From positions 1 to 64,000 of the forward strand of contig DASRHP010000010.1 in assembly GCA_035650475.1 (NCBI GenBank): DNA of 64,000 nt. Direction: 5' to 3'. The position numbers and the translations under genes were made by a program. The DNA is from Candidatus Binataceae bacterium (GTDB lineage: Bacteria > Desulfobacterota > Binatia > Binatales > Binataceae). The number at the start of each line of letters is the position of its first letter. Within the stretch, counting starts at the first letter, position 1. Below the pieces are notes generated by a model, which was not told the DNA's origin, ran no database searches, and saw only the letters and a program-made list of their open reading frames with translations. Below, piece by piece: positions 7,992-17,640 of the stretch.

Positions 7992-9367
7992 GTTGCGCCG
8001 ACGGGCGGCGTATCTCCCCGCCATCCGTCGACTGCGAACCAGTAGCCGGCGGCGTACGCGGCGAGCATCGATACCGAGCCGAGTTCCTCCAGACCCAGCC
8101 TGAGCCACGCCGAAGTCCCGTCCGGCAGCACCGAGACCGCCGCCATCGCGCCCGCGATCGTCAGGTAACTCGCAACGGCCACCGGCGCCGCGTGCGACAC
8201 GTTCTCGCCGCGCGCGGCCGCCGCGGCGATAAGCGCGAACGGGACGAGCAGCAGCACCATGTAATGGAGCCAAGCGGTCGGCGCGAGGAGGATCGCCGCC
8301 GAGATCCATAGCGCAACGGCGCGGCCAACGCCGACGCCGCCGCCGCCGCAGTGATGCGAGCGCAGTGTCGCCCGCACGGTCAACGCGAGCAGCCCGATCT
8401 CGGCGAGGATCGCGGCCGGTAGCCGGAGCGTGAGAAAGCCTTCTCCAAATCCGACCGCCCACCCGTACCAGCAAAGACGCGAGACAAATGATCCCAGCGC
8501 GACGTTCGCCGGCACCGCGACGAATTGCGCGCTGGTGATGAGCTTGATCGCGCGGGTAAAGCCGACAGCGCGCGCCAGGCCGAACGCAATCGCGGTTGCA
8601 AAAGCGCCGATGGCAAACGCGCCCATGGCGTATCCCAGCGCGCGCCATCGTTTCAGCGTAACCAGGCATCCTGCCATGATCAGCGGAAACCCGCGCAGCA
8701 GGCCGGCCAGCGCAAGCGCGAGCCCCGCCGTCGCGTCGCGCCCGCGCTCCAGCGCGCGCAGCATCAGCACCAGCAGCGCAAGCACGACGATCTGGCTCTG
8801 GGCGTATTGGAAATGCACCTCCAACGGAGGATAGAGAAGCGCCAGCGCCGCCATCGCCGAGCGGCTCCGCCAGCCCAGCCCGCGCTCGGCGCCGATCAGC
8901 GTCACAAGCGCGGCTACGAGAAGGAAAAAGTTGATGCCGGTCCACGCCCGATACGCCGCCTGCGGCGAGAGCAGAGTCAGTGGCTCAAAGCATAGAATGA
9001 AGCTGGGCGTCCCGGTGGCGCTTACGGTGCGGCCGACGTCGAGACTGCGGGCGGCGGCGAAGCGCTTCAAATCGATCGTGTAAGGATCGAGCCCCTTGCG
9101 CGCGGCGAGCGCCGCGGCGTAATAGTGGCTGAAATCGGGGCGTCCGGCGCCGCCGCCGAGCTTTGCGCCGACGGCCAGCAGATGCAGCAGCACCGCGACC
9201 CAGATTGCTGCCACAACCGCGGGACGAAGCGCGGCGCGTGCAAGCCCCTCGAGCGAGAGGCGACCGCAGACGACGGCAGGCGGCGCGACAACGGGCAGAC
9301 CGCGCGCGGGCGGACGACCGCCGCGCGGCGGTGCGGCGGCAATTTGTTGTCCTTCCAACGAGCGCAC
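7988..9367 (-). CDS. GT87-family (DUF2029) membrane glycosyltransferase, copy 1
   Basis: A 459-residue polytopic protein and a clear paralogue of the gene that follows it. The same landmarks occur in the same order: GRPDFSHYYAAALAARKGLD, FILCFEPLTLLSPQAAYRAW, QYAQSQIVVLALLVL, GLLRGFPLIMAGCLVTLKRW and LAPTAWLHYMVLLLVPF. The called start is a GTG. It gives about 45 residues of poorly conserved, proline- and arginine-rich leader before the first helix, so the real start may be internal. The two copies overlap by four bases. They probably arose by tandem duplication and may act in sequence on one glycan, which is inference. Confidence 0.8.
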   Translation of the reverse strand: MRSLEGQQIAAAPPRGGRPPARGLPVVAPPAVVCGRLSLEGLARAALRPAVVAAIWVAVLLHLLAVGAKLGGGAGRPDFSHYYAAALAARKGLDPYTIDLKRFAAARSLDVGRTVSATGTPSFILCFEPLTLLSPQAAYRAWTGINFFLLVAALVTLIGAERGLGWRSRSAMAALALLYPPLEVHFQYAQSQIVVLALLVLMLRALERGRDATAGLALALAGLLRGFPLIMAGCLVTLKRWRALGYAMGAFAIGAFATAIAFGLARAVGFTRAIKLITSAQFVAVPANVALGSFVSRLCWYGWAVGFGEGFLTLRLPAAILAEIGLLALTVRATLRSHHCGGGGVGVGRAVALWISAAILLAPTAWLHYMVLLLVPFALIAAAAARGENVSHAAPVAVASYLTIAGAMAAVSVLPDGTSAWLRLGLEELGSVSMLAAYAAGYWFAVDGWRGDTPPVGAT

Positions 9368-9391
9368 GCGCGCGTCGGCCGGGGCGATGAA

Positions 9392-9601
9392 TCAGGTCAT
9401 CGTGGCGCTTGAGATGCTGGTCTCGGTCAGATGCGCCATGACCCAGTCGATCACTTCCCTGACCGCCAACTCATTGGAGTTCGTGAAGACAAGTTTGCAG
9501 CCGACACTGGCGCCCTTGGGCGAATCGAAGACGTGCGTAACCAAATCGCTGTTTGCCCATACGGTTGCGCCGGTCGCCTGTTCGGTAAGCCTTAGCCACA
9601 T
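9392..9601 (-). CDS. Small FlbD-like protein
   Basis: A 69-residue protein starting MWLRLTEQ. The pattern is M-x-LT, then a V-W-A-N-S-D-L-V strand. A KLVFTNSNELAVRE strand pair and a short amphipathic helix (VIDWVMAHL) follow. This resembles the FlbD family (small flagellar-operon proteins with a single beta-sheet plus helix), but no flagellar gene is nearby. I took the internal ATG at 9601 because conservation-like character begins there and a GAGGA lies about 10 bases upstream; an ATG 15 codons earlier is also open. It lies 24 bases upstream of the GT87 pair on the same strand and could be their first gene. Confidence 0.5.
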   Translation of the reverse strand: MWLRLTEQATGATVWANSDLVTHVFDSPKGASVGCKLVFTNSNELAVREVIDWVMAHLTETSISSATMT

Positions 9602-9805
9602 CGCGGTTGCGTCCTCATTTCTTTGCCTGCCTCGGGCCGCAAGCATCAGGTCGCATCAGTTGTGCCAACCGCGTGTGCAACGGCGCCATGTGTGACCAGA
9701 GGCATCGAGCTGGCGCCAATGGAACCAGTGATGGCGCCGGCGGGCGAGCAGCACGTCGATATCCGCCAGAATCCGACCGTGCAGCGCCGGCGCGAGGCGC
9801 TGGGA

Positions 9806-10231
9806 TCAGCGGTGCGGCGCGGGCGGTTTGCCGGTGCGCAGGAAGTGCAGATAGTCGGCGAGGATCTCGGCGTGGTCGAAGGCGAGCGGCGCGGGAGGCG
9901 CGTCGGGAGCGAAAAGGGCGACGCCCTTGGCGTCGTCGGCAGCGCGCGGGATGCCGCGTGCGCGTCCGACATACACCACGCTTATCGTGTGTCCGCGCGG
10001 GTCGCGGTCGGGCCGCGAATAGACGCCGAGCAGCGCGCGCAGTTCGACCTCCAGCGACGTCTCCTCGCGCGCCTCGCGAATAGCGGCCTCCTCAACCCGC
10101 TCGCCGACCTCGACGAAGCCGCCCGGAATCGCCCATCCGAGGGGAAAGTTGCGCCGCTCGATCAGCACGATCCGGTCGCCGATCTCGGCGATCACGTCGG
10201 CGGCGATTGGCGGGCACACGGGCCGCGGCAT
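9806..10231 (-). CDS. Nudix hydrolase
   Basis: A 141-residue protein with a complete Nudix box at about residues 37-59: G-F-V-E-V-G-E, then REAREETSL. This contains the REx2EE metal-binding helix that coordinates magnesium. The surrounding sequence (LIERRNFPLGWAIPGGFVE, then VYSRPDRDPRGHTISVVY) is typical of the ADP-ribose or 8-oxo-dGTP-type Nudix group. The exact nucleotide substrate is not readable. It stands alone, divergent from the downstream dehydrogenase. Confidence 0.88.
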   Translation of the reverse strand: MPRPVCPPIAADVIAEIGDRIVLIERRNFPLGWAIPGGFVEVGERVEEAAIREAREETSLEVELRALLGVYSRPDRDPRGHTISVVYVGRARGIPRAADDAKGVALFAPDAPPAPLAFDHAEILADYLHFLRTGKPPAPHR

Positions 10232-10292
10232 GCCGTGAGCCTAACACTTCGTCCGCGCCCGCGCACCCGCGCGGCGCGCGCGCCGGCGGGAT

Positions 10293-10321
10293 TTGACATC
10301 GCGCGCCGCGGGAAACAAAGT
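10293..10321 (+). promoter_or_regulatory. Candidate promoter of the alcohol dehydrogenase gene
   Basis: A perfect TTGACA is followed after 17 bases by CAAAGT, a weak -10 match. The ATG of the dehydrogenase is only 11 bases past the -10, so the transcript would have almost no leader. Only the -35 is strong. Confidence 0.3.
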
Positions 10322-10332
10322 CTCATCCTGAC

Positions 10333-11355
10333 ATGCAAGTTGCACGGCTCTACGATTTTGGCGATATCCGCGTCGAGGAGGATCCGCGCCCGGCGCCCGG
10401 CCCCGACGAGATTCTGGTGCGCGCGCGTGCCTGCGGCATCTGCTCGGGCGACATCATGCCCTGGTACATCCGGCGCAAGGCGCCGCTGGTGCTCGGCCAC
10501 GAGCCGGTCGGCGTGGTCGAGGAAGTCGGCGCCGCCGTCACCGCGTTTCGTCCGGGCGAGCGCGTCTTCGTTCACCATCACGCGCCGTGCTTCGAATGCG
10601 CGGCGTGCCGGCGCGGCGAGTTCGTGCAGTGCGCAACCTGGCGCGCAACCAAGCTGCTGCCGGGCGGGATGGCCGAATATTTCGTGGTCGGCGCGCACAA
10701 CCAGCGCGACACACTGCGCCTGCCGCGCGGCGTCGATGACGCGGCGGGAGTGCTGATCGAGCCGGCGGCCTGCGTGGTCAAGTCGCTGCGCCGCTCGGGG
10801 CTCAAGCCGGGCGAGACCGTTTTGATAATCGGTCTCGGGATCATGGGTATGATGCACGTCATGCTCGCGCGCCATCTCGGCGCCGGCCGGATCATCGGCG
10901 CCGACCTGTTCGAGGCGCGCGCGCGCCGTGCGGTCGAACTCGGCGCCGACACCGGCGTGGTGGTCGCCGGTGACAACCTCGCCGAACAAGTGCGCGCGGC
11001 GACTGGTGGCGCGATGGCCGACGTCGTGATCGTCGGGCCCGGCACGAGCAAGGCGATCGCCCAGGGCCTGGCCGCGGCGGGTAAGGGAGCGACCGTGGTG
11101 CAGTTCACCGCAACCCCGCCGGAGGACGAGCTGATGCTGCGGCCACACGATCTGTACTTCAATGAGACGCGTCTGGTGCCGAGCTACTCGTGCGGACCGG
11201 ACGACACCCGCCAGGCGCTCGAGCTGGTCGAGCGCGGCGTGCTGCGCGCGACCGACCTGATCACGCATCGTTTTCCGTTGCGCCGTGTGGCCGAGGCGTA
11301 TGCGGCCGCGCAGAAGCCCGAATCGCTCAAGGTGATCGTAACATTCGGCGAGTAG
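10333..11355 (+). CDS. Zinc-dependent medium-chain alcohol/polyol dehydrogenase
   Basis: A 340-residue MDR-family oxidoreductase. Catalytic zinc ligands are visible as Cys34 (ARACGICSGD), His56-Glu57 (LVLGHEPVG) and a later Glu143. The four structural-zinc cysteines are at 86, 89, 92 and 100 (CFECAACRRGEFVQC). The Rossmann segment GLGIMG at about 167-172 binds NAD(P). The spacing fits threonine dehydrogenase/sorbitol dehydrogenase-like members (TDH/SDH/Zn-ADH group). It is likely a cytosolic NAD-dependent alcohol or sugar-alcohol oxidation, substrate unknown. A cupin gene follows on the same strand. Confidence 0.88.
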   Translation: MQVARLYDFGDIRVEEDPRPAPGPDEILVRARACGICSGDIMPWYIRRKAPLVLGHEPVGVVEEVGAAVTAFRPGERVFVHHHAPCFECAACRRGEFVQCATWRATKLLPGGMAEYFVVGAHNQRDTLRLPRGVDDAAGVLIEPAACVVKSLRRSGLKPGETVLIIGLGIMGMMHVMLARHLGAGRIIGADLFEARARRAVELGADTGVVVAGDNLAEQVRAATGGAMADVVIVGPGTSKAIAQGLAAAGKGATVVQFTATPPEDELMLRPHDLYFNETRLVPSYSCGPDDTRQALELVERGVLRATDLITHRFPLRRVAEAYAAAQKPESLKVIVTFGE

Positions 11356-11540
11356 CGCCCAGCGGACCGATAGAGCCATCCGGTCACTGACGCCTCGCGA
11401 GGTTTAGGCGAATGCGTGGCGCACGCATCAGCGGCAGGCGAAGCAGGCGGGCACGGCGCGCGAGCACAAGCGTGTTCAAGCCTGGTTCACGAAAACGGCG
11501 GGCGCCGCGCGGGCGCAGCTCGCGCGCGGGCGGCGGATCG

Positions 11541-11969
11541 ATGCCCACCGAGCATGTGCAGGGCCGTATTCCCGTCCTGCGGCGGTTCATCGCGGGCTAT
11601 CGATGGGACGGAATCGAAGTGGAGCCGTACAAGCTGCGCACGTATCGCGGCGGCGAGTTTCGCGGCGCGTCGCGCCAGGTGCTGGTCGGCAAGCGCGGCG
11701 AGCGCGTGCGTTTCCACGTGCGCTACTTCGAGCTCGAGCCGCGCGGATTCACCAGCTTCGAACTCCATCGTCACTCGCACGTAGTAATCGCGTTGCGCGG
11801 GCGCGGACGCGTGCGCGTGGGAGAGAGGCAGTACCAAATGAGGCGGCTCGACACGATCTACATCGGGCCCGAACAGCCTCATCAGTTGGCCGCGCTGGGG
11901 CGCGGGCCGTTTGGCTTCCTGTGTATAGTCGATGCACGCCGCGACCGGCCCCGTGCGGTGATCGAATAG
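11541..11969 (+). CDS. Cupin-domain protein
   Basis: A 142-residue single-domain cupin. Motif 1 is seen as FELHRHSHVVIALRGRGRV, with His76, His78 and His80 as probable metal ligands. Motif 2 is DTIYIGPEQPHQLAALG, with His114. The frame is open 43 codons upstream, but that extension is almost only Arg/Ser/Gly and looks like noncoding GC-rich sequence. I therefore start at the ATG of MPTEHVQG. It lies on the same strand as the dehydrogenase upstream. Role unknown: small-molecule binding, isomerase or dioxygenase activity are all possible. Confidence 0.75.
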   Translation: MPTEHVQGRIPVLRRFIAGYRWDGIEVEPYKLRTYRGGEFRGASRQVLVGKRGERVRFHVRYFELEPRGFTSFELHRHSHVVIALRGRGRVRVGERQYQMRRLDTIYIGPEQPHQLAALGRGPFGFLCIVDARRDRPRAVIE

Positions 11970-12013
11970 TCAGTCGCAGGCGAGCTCCCTATACACAGGA
12001 GCCAACACAAAGA

Positions 12014-12042
12014 AAAGGGCGACTATCAACAAGCCGCCCTTT
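12014..12042 (-). terminator. Hairpin downstream of the Ala-rich lipoprotein gene
   Basis: An 8-base perfect inverted repeat (aaagggcg / cgcccttt) around a 13-base loop. It lies between the converging cupin gene and the lipoprotein gene. On the minus strand the distal arm is followed by TTCTTTGTG, a short T-rich tail, so it could serve the lipoprotein gene. Confidence 0.5.
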
Positions 12043-12063
12043 CCCTGTGTCCGTCGCGAAAAA

Positions 12064-12486
12064 CTACGGAGTGCCCGCGGGCGCCGGAGCCGCAGGGGCC
12101 GCCGGAGCCGCAGGCGCGGCCGCCGCCGGCGCGCCCTCGGCCGCCTTCTTCATCGCGCGATGATGCGCGCGGTGATGGCGGACCATGCGATGGTACCGCC
12201 GCTTCATGGTCGTGGTCTTGGCGGCGATCGCCTCAGCACGATCCGCAGCCGCCTTCGCGTCGGAAGCGGCCTGCTCAGTGCGGGTCGCGGCAGCCTGTGC
12301 CGCGGCCGCCGACTGCTGTGCCGAATTGGCGGCGGCCTCCGCGCTCTGCGCTGAGGAGGCAGCCTGCTGTGCCGCCTGCTGTGCACGCTGAGCGGCGTCC
12401 TGGCCGGTGCATCCGGCGAGCAGCGTAAGCGCCAGTGCAGCCCCGGCAAGTCCGACGAGCTTCGAAGTCCTTGTTAACCCTTCCAT
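12064..12486 (-). CDS. Alanine-rich Lpp-like lipoprotein
   Basis: A 140-residue lipoprotein. Its signal peptide ends in a textbook lipobox, LLAGC, with the lipidated Cys at about residue 26. The body (about 30-100) is a heptad-like Ala/Gln/Ser coiled coil (AAQRAQQAAQQAASSAQSAE and on), similar in style to Lpp/OprI. The tail is unusual: a basic, histidine-rich patch (KRRYHRMVRHHRAHHRAMKK) followed by an Ala-Pro repeat (PAAPAAPAAPAP). The start is chosen at the ATG preceded by AAGGAGG; an upstream ATG lacks one. A second, shorter protein of the same type lies beyond groEL. It may tether outer membrane to peptidoglycan, but the C-terminal Lys of Lpp is absent. Confidence 0.75.
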   Translation of the reverse strand: MEGLTRTSKLVGLAGAALALTLLAGCTGQDAAQRAQQAAQQAASSAQSAEAAANSAQQSAAAAQAAATRTEQAASDAKAAADRAEAIAAKTTTMKRRYHRMVRHHRAHHRAMKKAAEGAPAAAAPAAPAAPAAPAPAGTP

Positions 12487-12694
12487 CCTGATGTTCCTTC
12501 CTCCTTCAAGGCTTGCGGCGCCGTTGAAGAATCTCACCGCATTCTGGATCCGGAGCGAAACTGATTTCCGGGGCCGAGAAAAACTCTACACAAGTTGGAA
12601 AGCCCTCGCAATCAAAAGTTCTTATATCTGAATAATCAAGGCGCAATGAAAATTTACTTACGCCACGGCGCTTCAACTAGCTAGAGTATGCCAG

Positions 12695-14407
<1,713 letters not shown>

Positions 14408-14575
14408 CGATCAAATTCTCCGTACGGGATAGTTGAATTGGCCACACACTGCTCCGCCGAGTCACGGGCGGGCGACCGCAACCAAGATAAGCACGCCCGC
14501 CGCCATTGCAACAGCCGCCGTCGCTTTGTGCGGCGCGGCGCGCCGTGCAAGGATACCCGCAGTGGGGAGTGCGCG

Positions 14576-15004
14576 ATGAACAAGCCGACAGGACTGCGCG
14601 GGATGGCCGCACTCGCCGCCGCGGCTTGCGCCGGGGCGGCCTATCTCGCGCTGGCGAGCGCGGCAGCGGCAACGCTCGGCGCCGCGCTTGACGGCGCGCC
14701 GTCCTCGGCCGCGGCGCGCCGCGCGCTTGCGCCCTCAGCCGTGCTCGCACAGAACGACCAGGACGTATCGTCCGCCGACATCGAAAAGTACGTCGCGGTG
14801 TATCGGGCGATGCAGCACAACCACAGCCTCGATGTCGAGCAGGCGGCCGCCGCCCAAGGGCTTAAGCTGCACGCCTTTCGTGAGCTCGAGGAGCGGATCG
14901 AACGCAACGACGCAGCCCGCGAACAGGCGCGCCGCGAACTGGCGCATGGCGCTGAGCGATCGGAGCCGTCAACACACGGCTCCGGCACGGCCCCGCAGCC
15001 CTAG
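14576..15004 (+). CDS. Exported hypothetical protein (weak DUF4168-like helical domain)
   Basis: A 142-residue protein starting at ATG behind a GGGGAG ribosome site. Residues about 8-35 form an Ala-rich signal peptide or anchor. The mature part after SAVLAQND has one helical domain: DVSSADIEKYVAVYRAM, a middle segment LDVEQAAAAQGLKLHAF, and RELEERIERNDAAREQARRE. The layout resembles the DUF4168 family of exported bacterial proteins, but I am not certain. It is divergent from groEL, so the two share a 168-base intergenic region. Function unknown. Confidence 0.6.
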   Translation: MNKPTGLRGMAALAAAACAGAAYLALASAAAATLGAALDGAPSSAAARRALAPSAVLAQNDQDVSSADIEKYVAVYRAMQHNHSLDVEQAAAAQGLKLHAFRELEERIERNDAAREQARRELAHGAERSEPSTHGSGTAPQP

Positions 15005-15041
15005 GCGCCGCGCACTATTCGCTAAGCGGCGGGTGGAAAAG

Positions 15042-15073
15042 CGGCGGAAGCGGCTCAGCCACCGCTTCCGCCG
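15042..15073. terminator. GC-rich hairpin between converging genes
   Basis: A 12-base perfect inverted repeat (cggcggaagcgg / ccgcttccgccg) with an 8-base loop. It lies between the stop of the exported protein gene and the stop of the converging lipoprotein gene. No T-run follows on either strand. Confidence 0.7.
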
Positions 15074-15084
15074 GTACAGAATTC

Positions 15085-15363
15085 CTACTTGGTGACCGAG
15101 GTCGAGAAGGCCGCTTCGAGGCGGGCAACCGCATCGTTGGCGCGCTTGAGCGAATCCTGCGCGCCAGAGGCCGCTTCCTCAGCCTTCTTAGCTGCCTCGG
15201 ACGCCTGATTCGCTGAATTCTGCGCGTTGGTCGCCGCAGTGGCCGCCGACTGCGCACTACCTTCAGCCTGCTGAGTCGACTGGTCGATTTGGCTCTGGTA
15301 ACTGCACGCCGCCATGAAGAGCGCGAGTGTCAGGATTCCGAGCGCGCTGGCCAACTTCTTCAT
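15085..15363 (-). CDS. Lpp-like coiled-coil lipoprotein
   Basis: A 92-residue lipoprotein. It has a short basic start (MKKLASALG), a hydrophobic stretch and a lipobox-like FMAAC, with the lipidated Cys at residue 20. The mature part is a continuous Ala/Asn/Gln/Glu-rich heptad coil (TAATNAQNSANQASEAAKKA), the pattern of Braun-type and OprI lipoproteins. It ends in a lysine (TSVTK), as in Lpp, where the C-terminal Lys is joined to peptidoglycan. That attachment is possible but unproven here. The gene has an AGGAGGTGG ribosome site. It is the smaller relative of the lipoprotein on the far side of groEL. Confidence 0.8.
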   Translation of the reverse strand: MKKLASALGILTLALFMAACSYQSQIDQSTQQAEGSAQSAATAATNAQNSANQASEAAKKAEEAASGAQDSLKRANDAVARLEAAFSTSVTK

Positions 15364-15560
15364 CCGAAACCACCTCCTGCTAGAACCGGTTCACTATGTG
15401 GCAGCAATCAAACAGCTTCAGACAGCGGCGGAAAAGACCATGCGCCGCGCAAACCGAGACCATCGTTACAAATCAATTCCGGTCAGGCAAGCAAAAGTAG
15501 CAGCGCGTATCGGATCGCCGCCCGTCAGTAGATAATCGTCTCGAGCCAGGGACAGCGCGA

Positions 15561-15590
15561 TTGACATCCAAAACTCGGCGCCGCTATGGT
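15561..15590 (+). promoter_or_regulatory. Candidate sigma70-type promoter for the Hsp20-like gene
   Basis: A perfect TTGACA is followed after 18 bases by TATGGT (4 of 6). Transcription would begin near 15597. That rules out the ATG at 15586 and supports the downstream ATG at 15664. The remaining intergenic DNA (15364-15560) holds no gene I can support; it includes the upstream region of the divergent lipoprotein gene. Confidence 0.45.
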
Positions 15591-15663
15591 CAGGCGGGCT
15601 CAGTACTCAGTATTCGGCTTCTTTGAGTCCAGATCGAGGACAGCGTTTTGCCAGTCGCGCGCA

Positions 15664-16434
15664 ATGATTACCAATACTGTGCTGGATGTGTCTAAGTCGA
15701 GCGGAATCGCGGATTCGACCGCCACCGAAACCGCCGCTCCGTCAGCCGCTGGTAGCGCGCCAGACTCTTTGCGGGCAAGCGCACCCGCGCGCGGGCCGGT
15801 GGCGATGACGGCGCTTCCCCCCGGCCTCGACCACGCGCTGCCCGGGCCGCTGCCCGAGAAGCACTTCGCCGGCGAGATGGAGTGCGACTTCGACTCCGCG
15901 CTCAGAATGGTGCGCGCGGCCGACGCCGCGCCGACCCGGAGCGCCACTAGCGCGCGGTCGTGGCTCAAGCGGCTGTTCGGCGGCGCTCGCGACGGCAGGA
16001 TAACGACCCGCCAGGACCGTCACGTCGCGTTCGACGGCTTTCGCAACCCGCTCCACGATGAGAAAACCGAGCGCGACCGCCGCTACGGTACCGTTTACAC
16101 CGTTGTCGAGCACGGCAACGCGTACCTCGTCAGTCTCGAGTTGCCGCGACGTATTCCGGCGTCGTCGCTCAAAGAGCTCTGGCATCTGCCCGACGAGATG
16201 CCCGATTACGATTACAGCATCACGCTGCATTGCAACGTACTCGGGATACGCGCAGGCGTGAGAGGCGAGGCGATGCGGCGACTGTCCTACATCTCAGCAT
16301 CATTCCCCGCCGATTTCCTGACCCGGATCGAGTTCGAACGTCCCGTCACGGCCTTCAAGCATCGCCTGCGCAACAAGGTGCTGGAGATCGTGGTGATGAA
16401 GGCCGGGGCGGAATCCGCCAGCGGAGTTGCCTGA
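15664..16434 (+). CDS. Divergent Hsp20/alpha-crystallin-like protein
   Basis: A 256-residue soluble protein. The first 90 residues are low-complexity Ala/Pro/Ser. Residues about 140-246 read like an alpha-crystallin fold: a strand pair (TVYTVVEHGNAYLVSLELP), then HCNVLGIRAGVRG. A phenylalanine-rich segment (ASFPADFLTRIEFERPV) follows, and the end is RLRNKVLEIVVMK, which mirrors the terminal N-G-V-L-x-I-x-x-P/K strand of small heat-shock proteins. The match is by pattern only. The start is uncertain: no good ribosome site precedes either ATG, but the candidate promoter favours 15664. Its nearness to groEL would fit a stress role, which is inference. Confidence 0.5.
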   Translation: MITNTVLDVSKSSGIADSTATETAAPSAAGSAPDSLRASAPARGPVAMTALPPGLDHALPGPLPEKHFAGEMECDFDSALRMVRAADAAPTRSATSARSWLKRLFGGARDGRITTRQDRHVAFDGFRNPLHDEKTERDRRYGTVYTVVEHGNAYLVSLELPRRIPASSLKELWHLPDEMPDYDYSITLHCNVLGIRAGVRGEAMRRLSYISASFPADFLTRIEFERPVTAFKHRLRNKVLEIVVMKAGAESASGVA

Positions 16435-16501
16435 GTACGTTTGACGAGTTGCCAGCGCGGTTTGGGCATGCGCCGACCGGCGCAGGGACTCGGGGGCAGG
16501 G

Positions 16502-16957
16502 ATGATGCGGGTCAGGGAGGCGACGGAGCGCGACCTCCCACGTATCCTTGAGATCGAGCGGCTGTGTTTTGCGCAGCCTTGGACGCTGGAGTCGTTCAGG
16601 CGCGAGCTGCTGCTTCCCTTCTCGCGTATCCTGGTGGCGGTCGAAAACGGCGCAGGCGGTCAGCCCGTCGGATTCCTTTGCCGATGGCTGGTGGCCGACG
16701 AATGCCATATCCTCAACGTGGCGGTCCACCCCGACTATCGCCGCAGTGGCATCGCAACGATGCTTTTGAACGAGTCAATTGGCGAAGCAAAGACGAAACA
16801 CAGCCATTTTGTGACTCTCGAGGTTCGGCGTTCAAATCTTGCCGCGCGTAGTCTCTATCGGAAGCTGCACTTTGAAGAACAGCGTTTGAGGCGGAACTAC
16901 TACGGACCCGGCGAGGATGCGATAGTGATGGAGCTAAGCCTCGAAAAGAGGCGCTGA
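16502..16957 (+). CDS. rimI: Ribosomal-protein-alanine N-acetyltransferase
   Basis: A 151-residue GNAT-family enzyme of typical RimI length. It shows the N-terminal RxAxxxDLPxIxEIE pattern and the acceptor-peptide loop CFAQPWTLESF. The acetyl-CoA loop is HPDYRRSGIATMLL, and the C-terminal part contains SLYRKLHFEEQRLRRNYY with the conserved GF-like strand and Tyr. RimI acetylates the N-terminal alanine of ribosomal protein S18. It is often found with tsaB/tsaD genes; here tsaD is 11 kb away. The neighbour 160 bases downstream is carD, with its own promoter. Confidence 0.9.
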   Translation: MMRVREATERDLPRILEIERLCFAQPWTLESFRRELLLPFSRILVAVENGAGGQPVGFLCRWLVADECHILNVAVHPDYRRSGIATMLLNESIGEAKTKHSHFVTLEVRRSNLAARSLYRKLHFEEQRLRRNYYGPGEDAIVMELSLEKRR

Positions 16958-16995
16958 GGCCTCCCCCGTAGCAGTTTTCGTTCCTCGTGCCCCAG

Positions 16996-17024
16996 TTACA
17001 AAGGACGCCCGGATGTGCCATAAT
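16996..17024 (+). promoter_or_regulatory. Candidate promoter of carD
   Basis: TTACAA and CATAAT (5 of 6 at the -10) are separated by exactly 17 bases. They end 92 bases before the carD ATG, in the otherwise empty gap after rimI. Confidence 0.4.
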
Positions 17025-17116
17025 GTGCGCAGGAGCCGGCGCAAATCGGGTGGCAGTGAACTGCGGTCACCAACCGTCCGAAATCCCCGCGCCTGAGAGC
17101 TCGAGCGGAAGCACAG

Positions 17117-17614
17117 ATGGTGAATCAGCCGTTCAAGAAGGGCGAGAAGGTGGTATATCCGGCCCACGGAGTGGCCGTAATCGAGGATATTCAGAGTCGC
17201 GTCATTTCCGGAACCGAACGCCGGTTCTACATGCTCAAGATTCTCGGCACCGAGAAGATGACGATCATGATCCCGACCGAGAACGTCACTCAGGTCGGCC
17301 TGCGCCGGGTGATCGGCAAGGACGTGGTCGACAAGATCTATCGCATTTTGCGCCAGCGCAAGGTTGACGGCGACACCCAGACCTGGAACCGCCGCTATCG
17401 CGAATACACTGAGAAGATCAAGACCGGATCGCCGCTGGAGATCGCCAAGGTGCTGCGCGATCTGCTGGTGCTCAAGGGCGACAAGGAGCTGTCGTTCGGC
17501 GAGCGCAAGATGCTCGACACCGCGCGCAGCTTGCTGGTTAAGGAGCTCTCCATCGCCAAGGCCCATCCCGAGGAGAAGATCATGGAAGAGCTCAAGACGA
17601 TCTTCGCCAACTGA
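17117..17614 (+). CDS. carD: CarD/CdnL-family RNA polymerase-binding transcription regulator
   Basis: A 165-residue protein with the complete CarD_CdnL_TRCF architecture. The N-terminal Tudor-like RNA-polymerase-interacting domain begins FKKGEKVVYPAHGVAVIEDI and continues to MIMIPTENVTQVGLRRVI. The C-terminal helical DNA-binding domain includes TWNRRYREYTEKIKTGSPLE and FGERKMLDTARSLLVKEL. CarD proteins bind the RNA polymerase beta subunit and stabilise open complexes, mainly at housekeeping and rRNA promoters. It is followed by a strong terminator and then ispD, an order also seen in other bacteria. Confidence 0.95.
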   Translation: MVNQPFKKGEKVVYPAHGVAVIEDIQSRVISGTERRFYMLKILGTEKMTIMIPTENVTQVGLRRVIGKDVVDKIYRILRQRKVDGDTQTWNRRYREYTEKIKTGSPLEIAKVLRDLLVLKGDKELSFGERKMLDTARSLLVKELSIAKAHPEEKIMEELKTIFAN

Positions 17615-17640
17615 ACGTTCGCTTTTGCTGACGCGCATAA

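Noticed and set aside
7992..8945. Extension of the second GT87 frame into the first GT87 gene
   Set aside because: It is out of frame with the real gene there, and the ATGA overlap at 7988-7991 gives a proper start.
14408..14575. Search for a CIRCE element upstream of groEL
   Set aside because: No TTAGCACTC-N9-GAGTGCTAA-like repeat is visible between groEL and the divergent gene.
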